Program-made: the position numbers and the translations under genes
From: Fusarium oxysporum f. sp. lycopersici 4287
Lineage: Eukaryota; Ascomycota; Sordariomycetes; Hypocreales; Nectriaceae
Assembly: GCF_000149955.1 (NCBI RefSeq)
Contig: NC_030987.1
Coordinates: forward strand, 3,193,138-3,257,137
Length of the DNA stretch: 64,000 bases
Reading direction: 5' to 3'
The notes under the pieces: model-generated
What the model was told of the DNA's origin: nothing
Database searches by the model: none
The model's input: only the letters and a program-made list of their open reading frames with translations
Shown here: piece by piece, positions 1-11,782 of the stretch
Layout of the letters: every line of letters begins with the position of its first letter
Position numbering within the stretch: position 1 is the first letter of the stretch

Positions 1-1893
1 ATGCTCAGATACATCATAGCAGATGTTCTGATACTGTCCTGCTATTTTTTTCTCTTTCGGACACATCCTCAAGATCTATGCATATTCGATCAAAATGGCT
101 GACGGGCAGAACTGCCACAATCTGATCTGCCGCATCCCCACCATGGATATGCACCATCACACCACACCCCATCCCATCCATACCTGGGTATCCAACCCCA
201 ACCTAGCCTCTGTGTGTCAGCGCCCCGATGGTGAAATTCTCAGATGGTGGTGGTCATTACATGGGAAACAAGCAAAACTCCCAGGTGATGTAGTGCTGTG
301 CCGGTATTGGTAGACGCACTCACTCTTACTGTTGTCTCTTTTCGCTTCTGTTATCTACCCATGCACATCCACCAGAGAATCAACCTTTTCGGCTTATGAT
401 ATGAGCCTCCCGGCTATTCATACTTTCAGGGCGCAACAAGTGCCCCTCAGCGGCCGCGCCAGATGAGGAGACCTTTCAGTTTCGGGGTGCAGGACCGCTG
501 GGCTGAGAGTCTATCAGAAAGATTGAAGCCACAAATGCCCTTGATCAGTCTTTGTTGATAAGGCGACGTATAAGGTCCTCGACGAGTGAATGGGGGCTTC
601 TTGACCCTCCCCGTGGGGTGTGCGCGTGTTGATGGTGACACCAAAAGCAAAAGGGTGAGAGGACAGAACATTTCAACCTCGCTCATCAGTGCGCAAGCAA
701 GAAATTGCGATTCTGTCAATGTTCCGGGTGGCACGCCTCAACTTTGCATCAATTCATCCAGCGCATCACGTCAGCCCATGAGGCTTCAAGCCTTCCAGGC
801 ACCCTCTTAGGGTTTCCCCTGATAGATACGGGTACACTGGTGACTGGCTCACACTGATAAGTCATACGTGGTCCTGAGACTGTTTCTGAGAGGTAGGACA
901 ACAGGCTTAGGATACGCGTCCTCCAGATACCAAGACTCTGTCTTTGCTCAGCCCGGCCAAACTCAGGGGTGCAGCTATTTTGATTTGGTACAGCAAAGGG
1001 ACAAAGTATCATTGGATGTCTGATGCTTTTTTGCGCGCGTACTGTCGGTGTACAAAGGATGGCGAAACTGTCTCTAATCAAGCCTAATAATGTTCTGAGG
1101 AAACCATCCCCTTGTTCACGGTAATTGTTGGGAAGATTAAAATTCAACATGTGAAGTTCAAAAACAGCCATTTGCTGGCTGGCCCAGGTGTCTCGGGCCG
1201 GGATGGTCGGTGAAGGGGTATTGCACCGGGCGATACGCGCCATGTACCACACATACAATGGCAGATGCACACCAGTGAAGTGTCTGGTAAGTGGGGGATT
1301 TTCTCAATGTGGCCGTCTTTCGTGGGCTGAGTGGTTCAACAACCCCTGGCCACGATAAGCACCAAGCTGAGGGAAACAGTCGGTTTGATTAGAGCAGTCG
1401 ACTCACGGCAACACAAGTCCGGCACAGAAATGCAAGGCAAGTTCACCGCTACAAATCAAGAACGAATGAGAGCTGTGCCAGAAATCGGATGCAAGCGTGA
1501 AATGGTGTGTAGCAGAAAGTGTGCGAACCAAGAAGAAACACCAATTTTGACAAGTTTTCCGAATCTGGGCTGGAGTCCAAGGAAGGATTGCCAGTTGAAA
1601 TCCGGGGATGGGTGGTGTGTGCGCTTCTCCCCCAAACTTTCGAGATGCGGGTGTGTGCCAACTTTAGCTCTGGGCTTGTTTTCAATGTACTGTTTTTGCT
1701 TCTTGGAGGGTGGTATTCGCGGGGTCAGGCAGCCTGACCACGTCCAGTGAAAACTGGGGTTGAAATGGACGCTTTTGGCTGGCCGATAGGCGATGCCAAC
1801 CTCACGTCGACGACGTCAAGTAACTGGCGATCATTTTTCACTTCTGCTTAAACATGACTCCTGTTATCGCTCCAGGCGGCTGGAAGGCGCAAG

Positions 1894-1925
1894 GCACACA
1901 CACACGCGCGCACACACACACATGC
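1894..1925. repeat. Alternating purine-pyrimidine (CA/CG) tract
   Basis: Thirty-two bases alternate strictly between purine and pyrimidine: a CA run, a central GCGCGC core, another CA run, then ATGC. This composition is the classic one for left-handed Z-DNA and for microsatellite slippage. It lies in the gene-free left region. Confidence 0.8.
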
Positions 1926-3575
1926 TCTGGCGATCGCGATTGCGGGCCGTTATCAAGCGACGATGATGTCTTATCTTGAGAAACGACAGCTTTCTGGGGC
2001 CCCAGGAAACGGACCCAAATCAGGGCAAGACCAGAAGATCAGTCTCAGCCAGAATCTTGACTCAGGGGTTGCTGATTCTCATGCTGAATCTGCTGGTCAT
2101 CAAGTCTATGTAGCAGAAGCTTAGTTGAACAGGACAGGTAGCATAACTTCTGTTGGACTTGTCCCACGCTCCAACATGAAAGTAGTGGTGCCAGCGCCCA
2201 GCCAGTTCACCGTTCACACCTAGGGGCTTAATATCAGCTGGGCCATGCATGTGGCCAGTTGTAACTTGTAAGGGATGGCGTCGTGATTTGAACAGCGTGA
2301 TCTCGATTCTGAATCGCAGGATCGTTCAGTCATGTCCGGGTCATTGGAGCGGTAGAGCTCGTCCCGGGCCGGAGTTTGCGTGGGATGGTCGTGTAACGCA
2401 TAATTGCTTCTTTCAAAGCTCACATGGACCATCGCGGGTATGGCGCTGAAGTTCCTGAATGTGAGCTAAGCCGCCTAAATTCAAACCAGGAATTTTGGCC
2501 ATTACCTCTGAAGGGTCTCTTTGCGTTGTGCTCGTAAAATGGCTGGCTGATCAGAGACCTATTGCCTATTTTGTGGGTGGAGTTGATTCTGAATGGCATC
2601 AGGATCGTCCTTTGTGTTTCGTGCCTCTTTCTAAGGATCTGCGTGTGATAGGGAGCATATTAAGCCATCAATCACAATGGAATTGTTTACCTGGTTTGTT
2701 CGGATGTTGTGGTATGTACATGTACTCCATGTGTCAAGTTCATTTGTTACTATGTAACCTCCTTGCGTCTGGATCGGGATGATGTTTAAGGAGAGAGTAT
2801 TCATTGACACCCAAGCAGAGGATGCAGACCGTTCAACAGAGGATACCCTGATACCCAGTCATACATCTACCAGGCAAGTCACAAGTTCATTAGAAAGGAG
2901 CGACTGTTTGTAAGGACGGTGACCTTCCCAGCATCGTAGCCTATTATCCGATGCGCCCACTTGAATGATGTTAGTTCATTGAAATGGCAAGAACTGACGT
3001 CGACATAGGGTTCCTATTACCCGCGTCATGTTGTCGATCTTCTATTTCAATATCTTCGTTGTTTGAGCATTTCTTGATTGACTTTGAGCCTGACTCGCAT
3101 TCTTTCAATATCCGATGGTGATGATGCAGTTAATATGGAGAAGAGAACCCCTGGGGCCTATACGTCAGTGGATCTGTCTATTTATGTCAACCACAGACAG
3201 CGTACCATCACCCTCGGATACAGATAGGTACAGACAGGAACTTGCTGTAACAGGTTCCTGAAATTTAGCCTGGCAAACAACGTCGATCGGCCAAAATGCC
3301 TATGACAAAGAAGCACCCCAGCGATACACGACGTATTCAGCGTATAGTTCCGCTGACACTTCCAGCGACGGGCGCTCTACACCGGATACACACGGCATGT
3401 TTTTAAAGGCTGAGACAAGACGAGGCCAGGGGAATGAGGCCTTTTGAGGCTACTCTGACGAGGTCGAGAGCTGTCACAGCTCCTGGCTCAGTTGGCACCT
3501 TTCCCCTAAGAGCAAAGGTCACAAGCGGACCCTGAGATGACGGAAGAGCCCTCGTGAGAAGATCAACTGAAAGTC

Positions 3576-3599
3576 TTTTTTTTTTTTTTTTTTTTTTTT
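3576..3599. repeat. Poly(T) tract, 24 nt
   Basis: An uninterrupted run of 24 T on the plus strand (poly-A on the minus strand). It could be the tail of a decayed retroposed sequence or plain slippage. No flanking element or target-site duplication was recognised. Confidence 0.85.
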
Positions 3600-6500
3600 G
3601 CAAGCATTGGCTGTTTTGTTGAGTTGTCTTGTTCCTGATGCAGCACAGCCAAGCATCAAGCAAGCTCTCATAGTGGATGCTCTCCCCCACGCCCACGACC
3701 CGCGATATGTCAGAGAAGCATGGGTCTACATGGGGAAGGGCTCCTTACAAAGTTATAATCCTTGTCAGGGCCGCGCCGCCTGAGGGGTGTGAACAATCGC
3801 ATGGGGGTTGAGCCCATGATGAGCGCTAAATACCAGGTTTATTCGCATCACACGGGCTTGTAGGGCAAACTTACCGATTTTATGAATGCTTGTGGAATTG
3901 CACTATCAGTGATCATGCAAAGCATTTGTTTAAAGGCAGACCAGACAGTCGTTCAGGTACTCAATAGATACTAATGACTGGAAGCCAAGTCCAGAGTATG
4001 GCTGGCTCATCATTCCAAACATTTCCAAACAAGATGGTCACCCACCAGCTTGGCTCGCCTAACCCTTTGTTCCGTGATTCAAGAATATTTTCGTCCGGAC
4101 CCGACAGATGAACCAACAATTGCAACATAGCCCCTACCTAGTTGATGCTGGTCTCACAAGTGTGGGATGGATGGCGACCATGGAGATGGGACAGGCTATG
4201 ACGGAACACCTCATGCTTAATAGCTTGACCTCGATTGTTAGCCAAAGTTGAGGTTTAACAACTGCCTGTCGCTGCTCGAGCGACTGGATTCTAGATACCT
4301 AGCTTATGTCTCCATCCGTTCAAGTGGTGATGTAGTAGTCCTACATATGACTAGAGACGCGCCTATCAAGACCTGAGCTGATTATCAACCAACCCGACAG
4401 TGAAACCCGGTTTACCTTTGAGGCTCAAGAGACCCAATTGCTGATTGCCCAAGCATGTGAGTCTACATGAGAATCGATGCGTGGTGGGTCTAATAGAACG
4501 TGATAAGATGCATGGCTTCGATTCGCACCCCTACATATTCAATGGACCGAGGGAGCTGGCTTGGTCGAAGACATCAGCAACTGCTCGAATACTATCGTGA
4601 GCTGAAGAACCCGCCAAGCTTATCAGCAGCGTTGTAGCATGGTTGGTTGAGACAAGGTCAACATGCTTTTAAATCCCTGATGATTGTGGGGATCATGGAA
4701 GCAAGGCGCAGGGCATTTGACACGTATAGCAAGGAAATGACGCGTGCCGTTGAACAGTCAAACGACTCGTGGGATCGTTTTCACGGCCGCTCAGGACGAT
4801 TCTGTCACTGTTACTGTACCTAAGACTGATAGTCGGGCCTTTCGTTGCAGGGCAGGAGAGCCCGCCTGGCTCGAAGTGACGATGCTGGATGTTCAGTTCA
4901 GATAAGGGCATGTGAGAGAACAATGCTGGATGATTGCTTCGAACTTATCAAGCTGTATGGTACGTGAGGATAGTGGCCGTCATCGACTATCGTGTTTTGG
5001 CATGTGATGATGCTTCAAGGTTCTACCACAACTTCCAATATTGTCGACAGGTTTGAGAGATGAAGGTCCTGAATGGATGAAGAGTGGCTGACTGATCTCA
5101 ATAAAGCACCGGCACTTTTCTGCCTATCCGAAGGCTTGCTTGGGGCTTGCACACCACCAGACATGAATATTACCACGCCACACACGCAGAGACCGGAATG
5201 TTCGGCCGTCGCAGCTGCAGTCGACAGGAGCATATTAAACCCGGGCGAACCTTGAGAGCCTCATTCTTAGACCAACCTCTAAGTTGATGCTGCATAATAT
5301 TCTAGATACGACAGTGAGAATGCAACCACCAGCAGACTTCGCATATAGGTGGGTAGCCAACTGATTTTCTTGAAAGAGCATGTGAATCCGACTCACAGTA
5401 CCTTGCACTCTCTGGTTTCGGATAAGTTCCTGGACTACGAAAAACAACTAAAAGCAAGCCGGATGTGATGAGGACCAGGCTGACTCTCAGCCTAGGGTTC
5501 AAACTCCAGGAGCTCTGGAGACTAAAAGATTCACCAGTGAAGAAAAAGCACGTTTACGACAGGGATTCCCGTAAGGGGCTCAATTTCCAGGGTTCGAAAG
5601 AGAAAAAATCTTTGTTCGGGGCAATACGGATATGCCGAGCAAAGCCCTCGGAAGAAATCGTATGGAGACCAAGCCTTTAGAGAGAACTAGTGAGCTCCAC
5701 ATGATAACGAAACAGCTTCTTTTCATGGCGCCTAGAAAACAGTCAGTCAAAGTTCCATGGGGGGGCGTGGAGATTAGATTGAGCGCCAAAGCCGCTGGAC
5801 CGAGGATAGCAACTACCGGCATTGCTTTTGCGGTTTGCTCTTGTTTTACTTTGACGCACTTGCACGGACGCTCCTGAAGCAACCCTGGATGTAGGCCGAG
5901 GTACTATATGACGGCATTCCAAAGGTGAGGCGAGAAAGGTACCAGGCTCGCAGATCCCGATCTCGGTGACTGATATAATTTTGCTTCCCCGGATTTCGAC
6001 ACACGCCCTGCCGATGTTCCCCAGAAAGTGTTGATCTATGCGTGACGGTGTGGATGTAAAGCATAGGGACCCTTGATAGCCATGACGATAGCTTCACCAG
6101 AGAACCACTCACACTGAAAAAAGAACTTTTCTCCAAGAGGAAGTTCCGAAAACTGAGGTCGTTTCCGACCGGCTAAGAAATCTGCTCCAGCCAAGAACCC
6201 AGTTCTCATGACTGTACCTGGAATTCATGTGTCATTCTTACATACTTGGTAATCAAGGAAATCTGGAGATCAGGAATAAACTTTTCAGACTTGAATTGTC
6301 TACGTCAAGAAGTTCTGATGCGGCTCCTTTCAATCTTTGGATGGCTTGTCACATGCATTGGTGGTCAGTCACATGTTCCGTGATGCTCAAGATGATGAGA
6401 GCTGGGCTAGGTATTGTGAAACTGCTCTAGCGTAATAGATAGGTGTAGTTGTTTATGACAATGATTGAGACAATCTCAGCAGGCTTTTTGGTGTGCTTGT

Positions 6501-7700
6501 AGCCGCTGCCGCAATTCATATGGATGAGTACTGGCGGAATCCTCATCAAAACAGTTTCTGAAAACTCAGGAGAACAGTAGATACACAGCGTTGAGAATGA
6601 TTGAGGATGACCTGTGCGGTTACTTGGTCACCATTCACTCTTTAGTAAAGGAAGATTCCTTCTGATTCATCTCAATTGTCAACAGACCGTGTTGTATAAA
6701 TCCATGACAATGTTGAGAAGAGTTAGATCTCAGTCATCACTCTGCAACTTGCCTCAACATGAACATCCAATGACCGGAAGTCGAAAGACGTCAAGAGGAT
6801 ACGTAGAGCATATGGAGTATATTTGAATCGTGAAAGAAGTTGCGTACTACGATGCTGATTCTGAAGTACGAGTCTTCCCCCCTGAGACTCTTATCAACTC
6901 ATGTGTCAAGTGAGACTGAGCACTATGAACTCACCGGGAACCGTCTAGTTTGCAGGGTCAGGGTCGCAGCTTGTGTCGAACTGTGATCAATGAAAGTGAG
7001 CCTATAATAAAATAGAGGGATTGCGGCTGAAGTGTTGTGCTTCAGCTCAATCCTTTTGAGTGTCTCGCTGTCTTGTCATGGCGGAATTGAGCCTTCATGT
7101 CAACGGCATGATCCCTTTGGCTATAGACTACATAGGGTTTGTCTCATAGCCAGGAGAGATTATTATTGATCATACCACTGACTGACTGGCTGGGCTTGCA
7201 GCATTTGTGTGATTCATAGTCGAGTCTACAGAGGTATCCTGGGTTCTTTGCCTAGGGTTATGTTGTCAGCTCTCCCCAAAGACTGCATCGCAGATCGAGC
7301 ATGTTAGTTTACGATCTAGGAAACAGTTCTAAGCAGTTTGGTATCTCTGTTCTGAGTTGGAATACGCGTTCTGGGCGAATATATATATGAATGGTATCCT
7401 TTAACCCCTTGGACCTAAAGGATGAGGTTGCGGGAAGCCCATACGTTCTTGTGGTCTTACTATAGTGTACGATTTATGAGCAGATGAACAGTAAGCCATC
7501 TAGCGGGCAAGGTGTCCATATCCAGAGAATCTCCCAAATTGCGAAGATTGCAGCCAGATCGGTCACCAGATATCAATCGTATTGGTTGGAGCCAAGGCAA
7601 CTGAGACTGAGACAGCAATATATATTACACTTCGGAGGTCTTTTGCCCGTTAATATATGACACAGAGCGCAGTTTGTATGAAGATGTAATGATATCCTTT

Positions 7701-7701
<1 letters not shown>

Positions 7702-7731
<30 letters not shown>
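7702..7731. repeat. Poly(A) tract, 30 nt
   Basis: An uninterrupted run of 30 A on the plus strand inside the gene-free left region, about 600 bp beyond the 3' end of TIM21. No associated element was recognised. Confidence 0.85.
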
Positions 7732-7733
<2 letters not shown>

Positions 7734-8310
7734 CAGTAGTGTGAAGAGGTTGGTGCTTAATATCCAGGACTGGACATGTAATTTCAACGGGGAGGCTCTT
7801 ATAATCCTCAGGAACAGTTTGAAAGTTATAAGAATCTCCAGCTGGAGTTACGATTTGCCCCAAAACGATACAAATGGCAGTTTGAAGTATCGATTGTAGG
7901 TCCAGTGTAGGCTGTAAGGCTGAAAGTGAGGTCGGATGTCTTTGGGCCTTGAAGATGGCATGGCGGAATTAGTTCGTGGAAGTAAATGGCAGGATTACAC
8001 GAGTTCAGAACACGGCATAATTAACTTATCCTTCTTTCCATTGTTTGTCATTGTTGAATGTCTACAAAGAGCTGTAATCATAAAACTCGGATAAAGATAC
8101 ACAGGTTTGCCCGTCAACTGCTCTGCGATGAACGTAGATAACAGCACACAAAGCTTGGAACCGACTATAAATACAAAAGCCGCCTAGTCAAGCCGGCTTC
8201 CAGCATATGATACAAGAACTCAGAGTTCCTTTGCACACCAACCCAGTCCGGAATGGCTGCATGGCAAGATTTCAGACTTCGTAAGTCGTTGAACATTCAG
8301 GATATAACAA

Positions 8311-9168
8311 TTACCACTTCACTCCAAAGAAGCTGAGTTTCTTGCCACCCTTGGAGGATGCTGCATCCTCTTGCTCAAGGTAGATTCTGTCATGACCTTT
8401 GATGTCGACAAAGAGATATTTGTACTCAAAGTCACTATGGCCGCGGTATCTGACCATATGAAGCCGTGCAATACCGTTGTTCTTGGGCCCATCAACCTAA
8501 AGCTGTTAGTTTCTCTGGTCCATGAACAACCGTATTTGACGTACATAGAAATGCATCATTATATGCTGATCTCCGCGAGCATCTGTCGTTTCCGTAGATC
8601 TAGCCCGGTCAGCAATTTGACTTGTTTACAAATGACGGTCAAGCTCACGCAACAGGACGTGCCCTCCTCCACTTGTTGAATGTCTCGTCTCCATGTGCAG
8701 TAATCTTCTTGGAGTCGCCCATGAGTTCAATTATACGAGGGTCACGTTTGATCTTGTCGACTGCGCGGTTGAAGTTGGAGATCTTGCTATCGGGGGAGAA
8801 GACGTCCGTCCAGAGGAAATACCCTACACCGCCCTAAAGGAAGTACAATGTTCGTCAATGCCACTTGTATGTGCTGTTGCAAAGCCACTTACAGTGAGCA
8901 CGAGACCGACGAGGATCATGCCAAAGTTGAAGCTCTGCTGCGTCGCTCTCGCTGCCTTCTCTCCCACCGAAAGCTCTGTCCAAGGTACATATCCATTATC
9001 GTTGAACGGCGTCACTGCTCTTCGCTTCGATTTAGAGCTTTGAGGCGATGCTCCTAAGCCTTGTTGTGTCGCATAGTATCTCGAGACATGGAAAGGTCGA
9101 AGCGTTGATGGGATGCCCCGGAAGGCTATTGATCCGGTCGCGATGAGATTTGTCGTCGTCGGTTTCAT
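8311..9168 (-). CDS. TIM21: TIM21, mitochondrial import inner membrane translocase subunit Tim21
   Basis: Tim21 is an inner-membrane subunit of the TIM23 presequence translocase. It contacts Tom22 from the intermembrane space and links TIM23 to respiratory complexes. Four exons (9168-8893, 8833-8649, 8599-8545, 8496-8311) join in phase to 233 aa, the usual fungal length. The N-terminus is basic and Ser/Thr-rich like a presequence. A hydrophobic segment around residues 79-100 (SFNFGMILVGLVLT then GGVGYFLWTD) is the single membrane span. The Tim21 domain follows, with FSPDSKISNFNRAVDKIK, MHFYVDGPKNNGIARLHMVR and the C-terminal LSFFGVKW. An in-frame ATG 12 codons upstream (9204) is possible, but the start at 9168 gives a cleaner presequence. 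It is divergent from GLO3 with 430 bp between starts. Confidence 0.93.
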
Positions 9169-9598
9169 CCTGGCGATTCTACAATAGCCATTGTACAAAG
9201 ACAATTGCCTTGATTGATTGCGAGTCAGTTAAACTGTGTGATCGAGCTGTTAACAAGCTCAATCAGAAGCTCATCAAGTTGCAGCGTTATTGCGGCTCCA
9301 CCGCCGGGCAGAATTCGAGGTGGGGTTGCCAATTATGACCAAAAGAAGGCTAGCGTCCGTCGATATGCCACCTTATCGACAACTGCCCTTGACTACACTT
9401 CTCCTTAATTCTCGACTCTGTCTTGTCCTGTCTTGTCTTAGCAATACAAAATACCCCCCCCAATCCAATTCTGTCCTCTCTTTGACACGTCGCAAATACG
9501 CTAGGATATAACTCCTTTTCGCGGTGCCGAGACCTCTTCTGTTGCTGCCTTTCTGTGTCACCTCTATACTCCCGCCTTATTACGGCCTAATAGTTAAG
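9169..9598. promoter_or_regulatory. Divergent promoter between TIM21 and GLO3
   Basis: A 430 bp gap separates the two divergent start codons, so both promoters and both 5' leaders must lie here. The half next to GLO3 is pyrimidine-rich (about 9400-9590), as is common just upstream of fungal starts. No clear TATA box or factor site stands out. Confidence 0.6.
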
Positions 9599-11274
9599 AT
9601 GAGCGCCCTTGCGTCAAAGCAGCAGTCGCTCAAGATCTTTGAGAAGTTAAAGACTAAGCCCGCGAACAAGGTATATACCCATTAGTTATTTCTGCGCATT
9701 CAGTAGAGACGTTAGCTGACCATTGCGCCTACCATCAGATCTGCTTCGACTGCGGCCAAAAGAACCCGACATGGACATCCGTCCCCTTTGGCATCTACCT
9801 CTGCCTTGACTGCTCCTCCAACCACCGAAACCTTGGTGTCCATATCTCATTTGTGCGATCAACGAACCTCGACCGTACGTAGACTCCAGCATATTCACTT
9901 CCCTTACAAAATCGACTTCAGAGCTAACGAGTTGGAACAGAGTGGCAATGGGACCAGCTCCGAGTTATGAAGGTCGGCGGTAACGAGTCTGCCACCAAGT
10001 TCTTCCAGCAGAATGGCGGTACAGCGGCGCTCAATAGTAAGGACCCTAAGACGAAATACCAGTCCAACGCCGCCACCAAGTATAAGGATGAGCTCAAGCG
10101 CCGCGCTGCGCGAGACGCCCAGGAGTATGTTTCTAAGTCGCAAATAGTACCCCTGTTTTCAGCTGACATGTGTCTAGATATCCCAACGAGGTTGTTATTA
10201 CTGATGCTACCGACGACGGAGCCGCCACACCTGCTGGCGAGCCCGATGACGACTTTTTCTCCTCCTGGGACAAGCCTGCTATTAAGCGACCTACCCCTCC
10301 TGTCTCTCGCACCGGAACCCCCCCTGTCGTCGGCCGCACTCCCTCTCCCTTCTTGAACTCGGGTAATGGTAAGGATATCGCACGTACAGCTTCGCCTCTG
10401 TCCCGATCTTCCACTGGCGACAACAAGCCTGCCAGCCGAATCACTACTTCCGCCGCTCTACGCAAGACGACCACTTCCACCGGTCCCCGAAAAGCCAACG
10501 TTCTCGGTGCCAAGAAGACCACCAAGCTGGGCGCAAAGAAGGTCACTAGCGACGTGATTGACTTTGACGAGGCGGAGCGCAAAGCTAAGGAAGAGGCTGA
10601 CCGAATTGCGAAGCTCGGTTACGATCCTGATGCTGAGGAGGATCCCGCGACCAAGAATGCCTCTGGATCTGGTGCCGCCATCATCTCTCCCACTCCCGTC
10701 AGCCCCAGCCGCGGCACAAGTTCATCGCATACTCGCCAGAAGTCTGATGCTGAAGTCGAGCGACTGGGCATGGGCATGGGCCGACTGGGATTCGGACAGA
10801 TTGGTGGTCCCAAGGCTGCTGCTGCTCCTAAGAAGAACGCCGGAGGCTTTGGTTCCGTTGGACCTGTGAAGGCCGCTGCTGTTGGTAAGTTTTAGAAAGA
10901 ACACAAAGACATAAAACGATACTAATTCGATGGTAGATGACTCAGAGAGATATGCTCGCGACAAGTTCGGCACCCAAAAGGGTATCTCATCCGACGAGTT
11001 CTTCGGAAAGGGTGCCTATGACCCCAACTCTCAGGCTGAGGCCAAGACCCGACTCCAAGGCTTCGAGGGCGCAACCGCCATTTCTTCAAATGCCTACTTC
11101 GGCCGACCAGAGGACGAGCCCGAGGAGGAATACGGCGATCTCGAGTCTGCCGCCAAGGACTTTGTGCGCAAGTTTGGTATCACAGCTGGTGACGATCTTG
11201 AGAATCTCACACAAATGGCCGGTGAGGTGTCCTCACGACTCCAGGGCGCCATTCGATCATACCTCGGGAACTAG
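9599..11274 (+). CDS. GLO3: GLO3-type ADP-ribosylation factor GTPase-activating protein (ArfGAP2/3)
   Basis: This protein stimulates GTP hydrolysis on Arf1 at COPI-coated membranes in Golgi-to-ER retrograde traffic. Five exons (9599-9670, 9739-9874, 9941-10124, 10178-10884, 10937-11274) join in phase to 478 aa. The ArfGAP zinc finger is C26-X2-C29-X16-C46-X2-C49, followed by the arginine finger at R54 in NHRNLGVH. The middle is a Ser/Pro/Thr/Lys-rich linker that would bind coat. The C-terminus carries repeated Glo3 motifs (GISSDEFFG and AISSNAYFG), which separate Glo3/ArfGAP2/3 from Gcs1/ArfGAP1. The start is the first ATG in frame and leads directly into the conserved N-terminus. Confidence 0.95.
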
Positions 11275-11556
11275 ACGAACTTTGCCCCTATTGGTTCGAG
11301 GTTTAGGTGTGCGTGACTGTTTCTCATGCTGAGAAGCGTCCTGTTGGTGAAAAGGCAGCAGATGAGAAGAACAACCAAAAGAGGCATGCGCCTGTTCGAT
11401 TATCACTATCGAGCGAGAATTAGCGCACGGAGAAGATGCTCTTTGGCATGAATCTGGGGTCGGGATGCTTTTTGGAGCTGGCGTACATGTGAAGTCAAAG
11501 TTGACTGCTTGGTTACTCGAAGTATGAAATAGATTTGATGTTTTCCAAGTTTATTA

Positions 11557-11562
11557 AATAAA
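11557..11562 (+). terminator. Candidate polyadenylation signal of GLO3
   Basis: AATAAA lies 283 nt after the GLO3 stop in an AT-rich stretch. The following gene converges from the other strand and ends at 11783, so this position fits a 3' end of GLO3. Fungal poly(A) signals are loose, so the call is tentative. Confidence 0.4.
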
Positions 11563-11782
11563 AAACGTATCATTTTGGCTCATTGTGGATATTCGTGCAC
11601 CGAAGAGAGTAGAGTGAGCTTCACGAAGATAGATAGATATCTGTTCGAGGAGACGTTATGAGGAATGCTAATCCAATTCAATTGATGCTGCTAATGGTAA
11701 ATCCAAGCAAACTATGCTCGTAGTCTACAAATATACTAAAAAATCAAGGATAAATGACAAGACATGGTATCTTATAGGTTTT

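Larger units (their letters stand above)
1..8310. other. Gene-free region (left desert)
   Basis: I see no supportable gene in this 8.3 kb. The open frames are short (the longest is 173 codons on the minus strand at 749-1270), overlap on both strands, and show no motif, no consistent splice chaining and no family resemblance. It does hold simple-sequence features, listed separately: an alternating purine-pyrimidine tract near 1894, T24 at 3576-3599 and A30 at 7702-7731. It could be long regulatory DNA, non-coding RNA, or decayed sequence too degraded to recognise. No terminal inverted repeats, transposase or reverse transcriptase motifs were seen. Confidence 0.6.

Noticed and set aside
291..330. 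Stretch resembling the 5' part of a tRNA-Leu (GGTATTGGTAGACGCAC)
   Set aside because: No acceptor-stem partner, anticodon arm or T-arm follows; chance similarity.
749..1270. 173-codon minus-strand frame in the left desert
   Set aside because: Longest frame of the region but no motif, no splice partners, and overlapping frames of similar quality on the other strand.
3576..3599. Poly(T) as the tail of a SINE or LINE
   Set aside because: No element body, polymerase III boxes, reverse transcriptase motif or target-site duplication could be recognised next to it.
5485..5510. B-box-like GGTTCAAACTCC suggesting a tRNA or SINE
   Set aside because: No T-stem pairing and no A-box at the right distance upstream.
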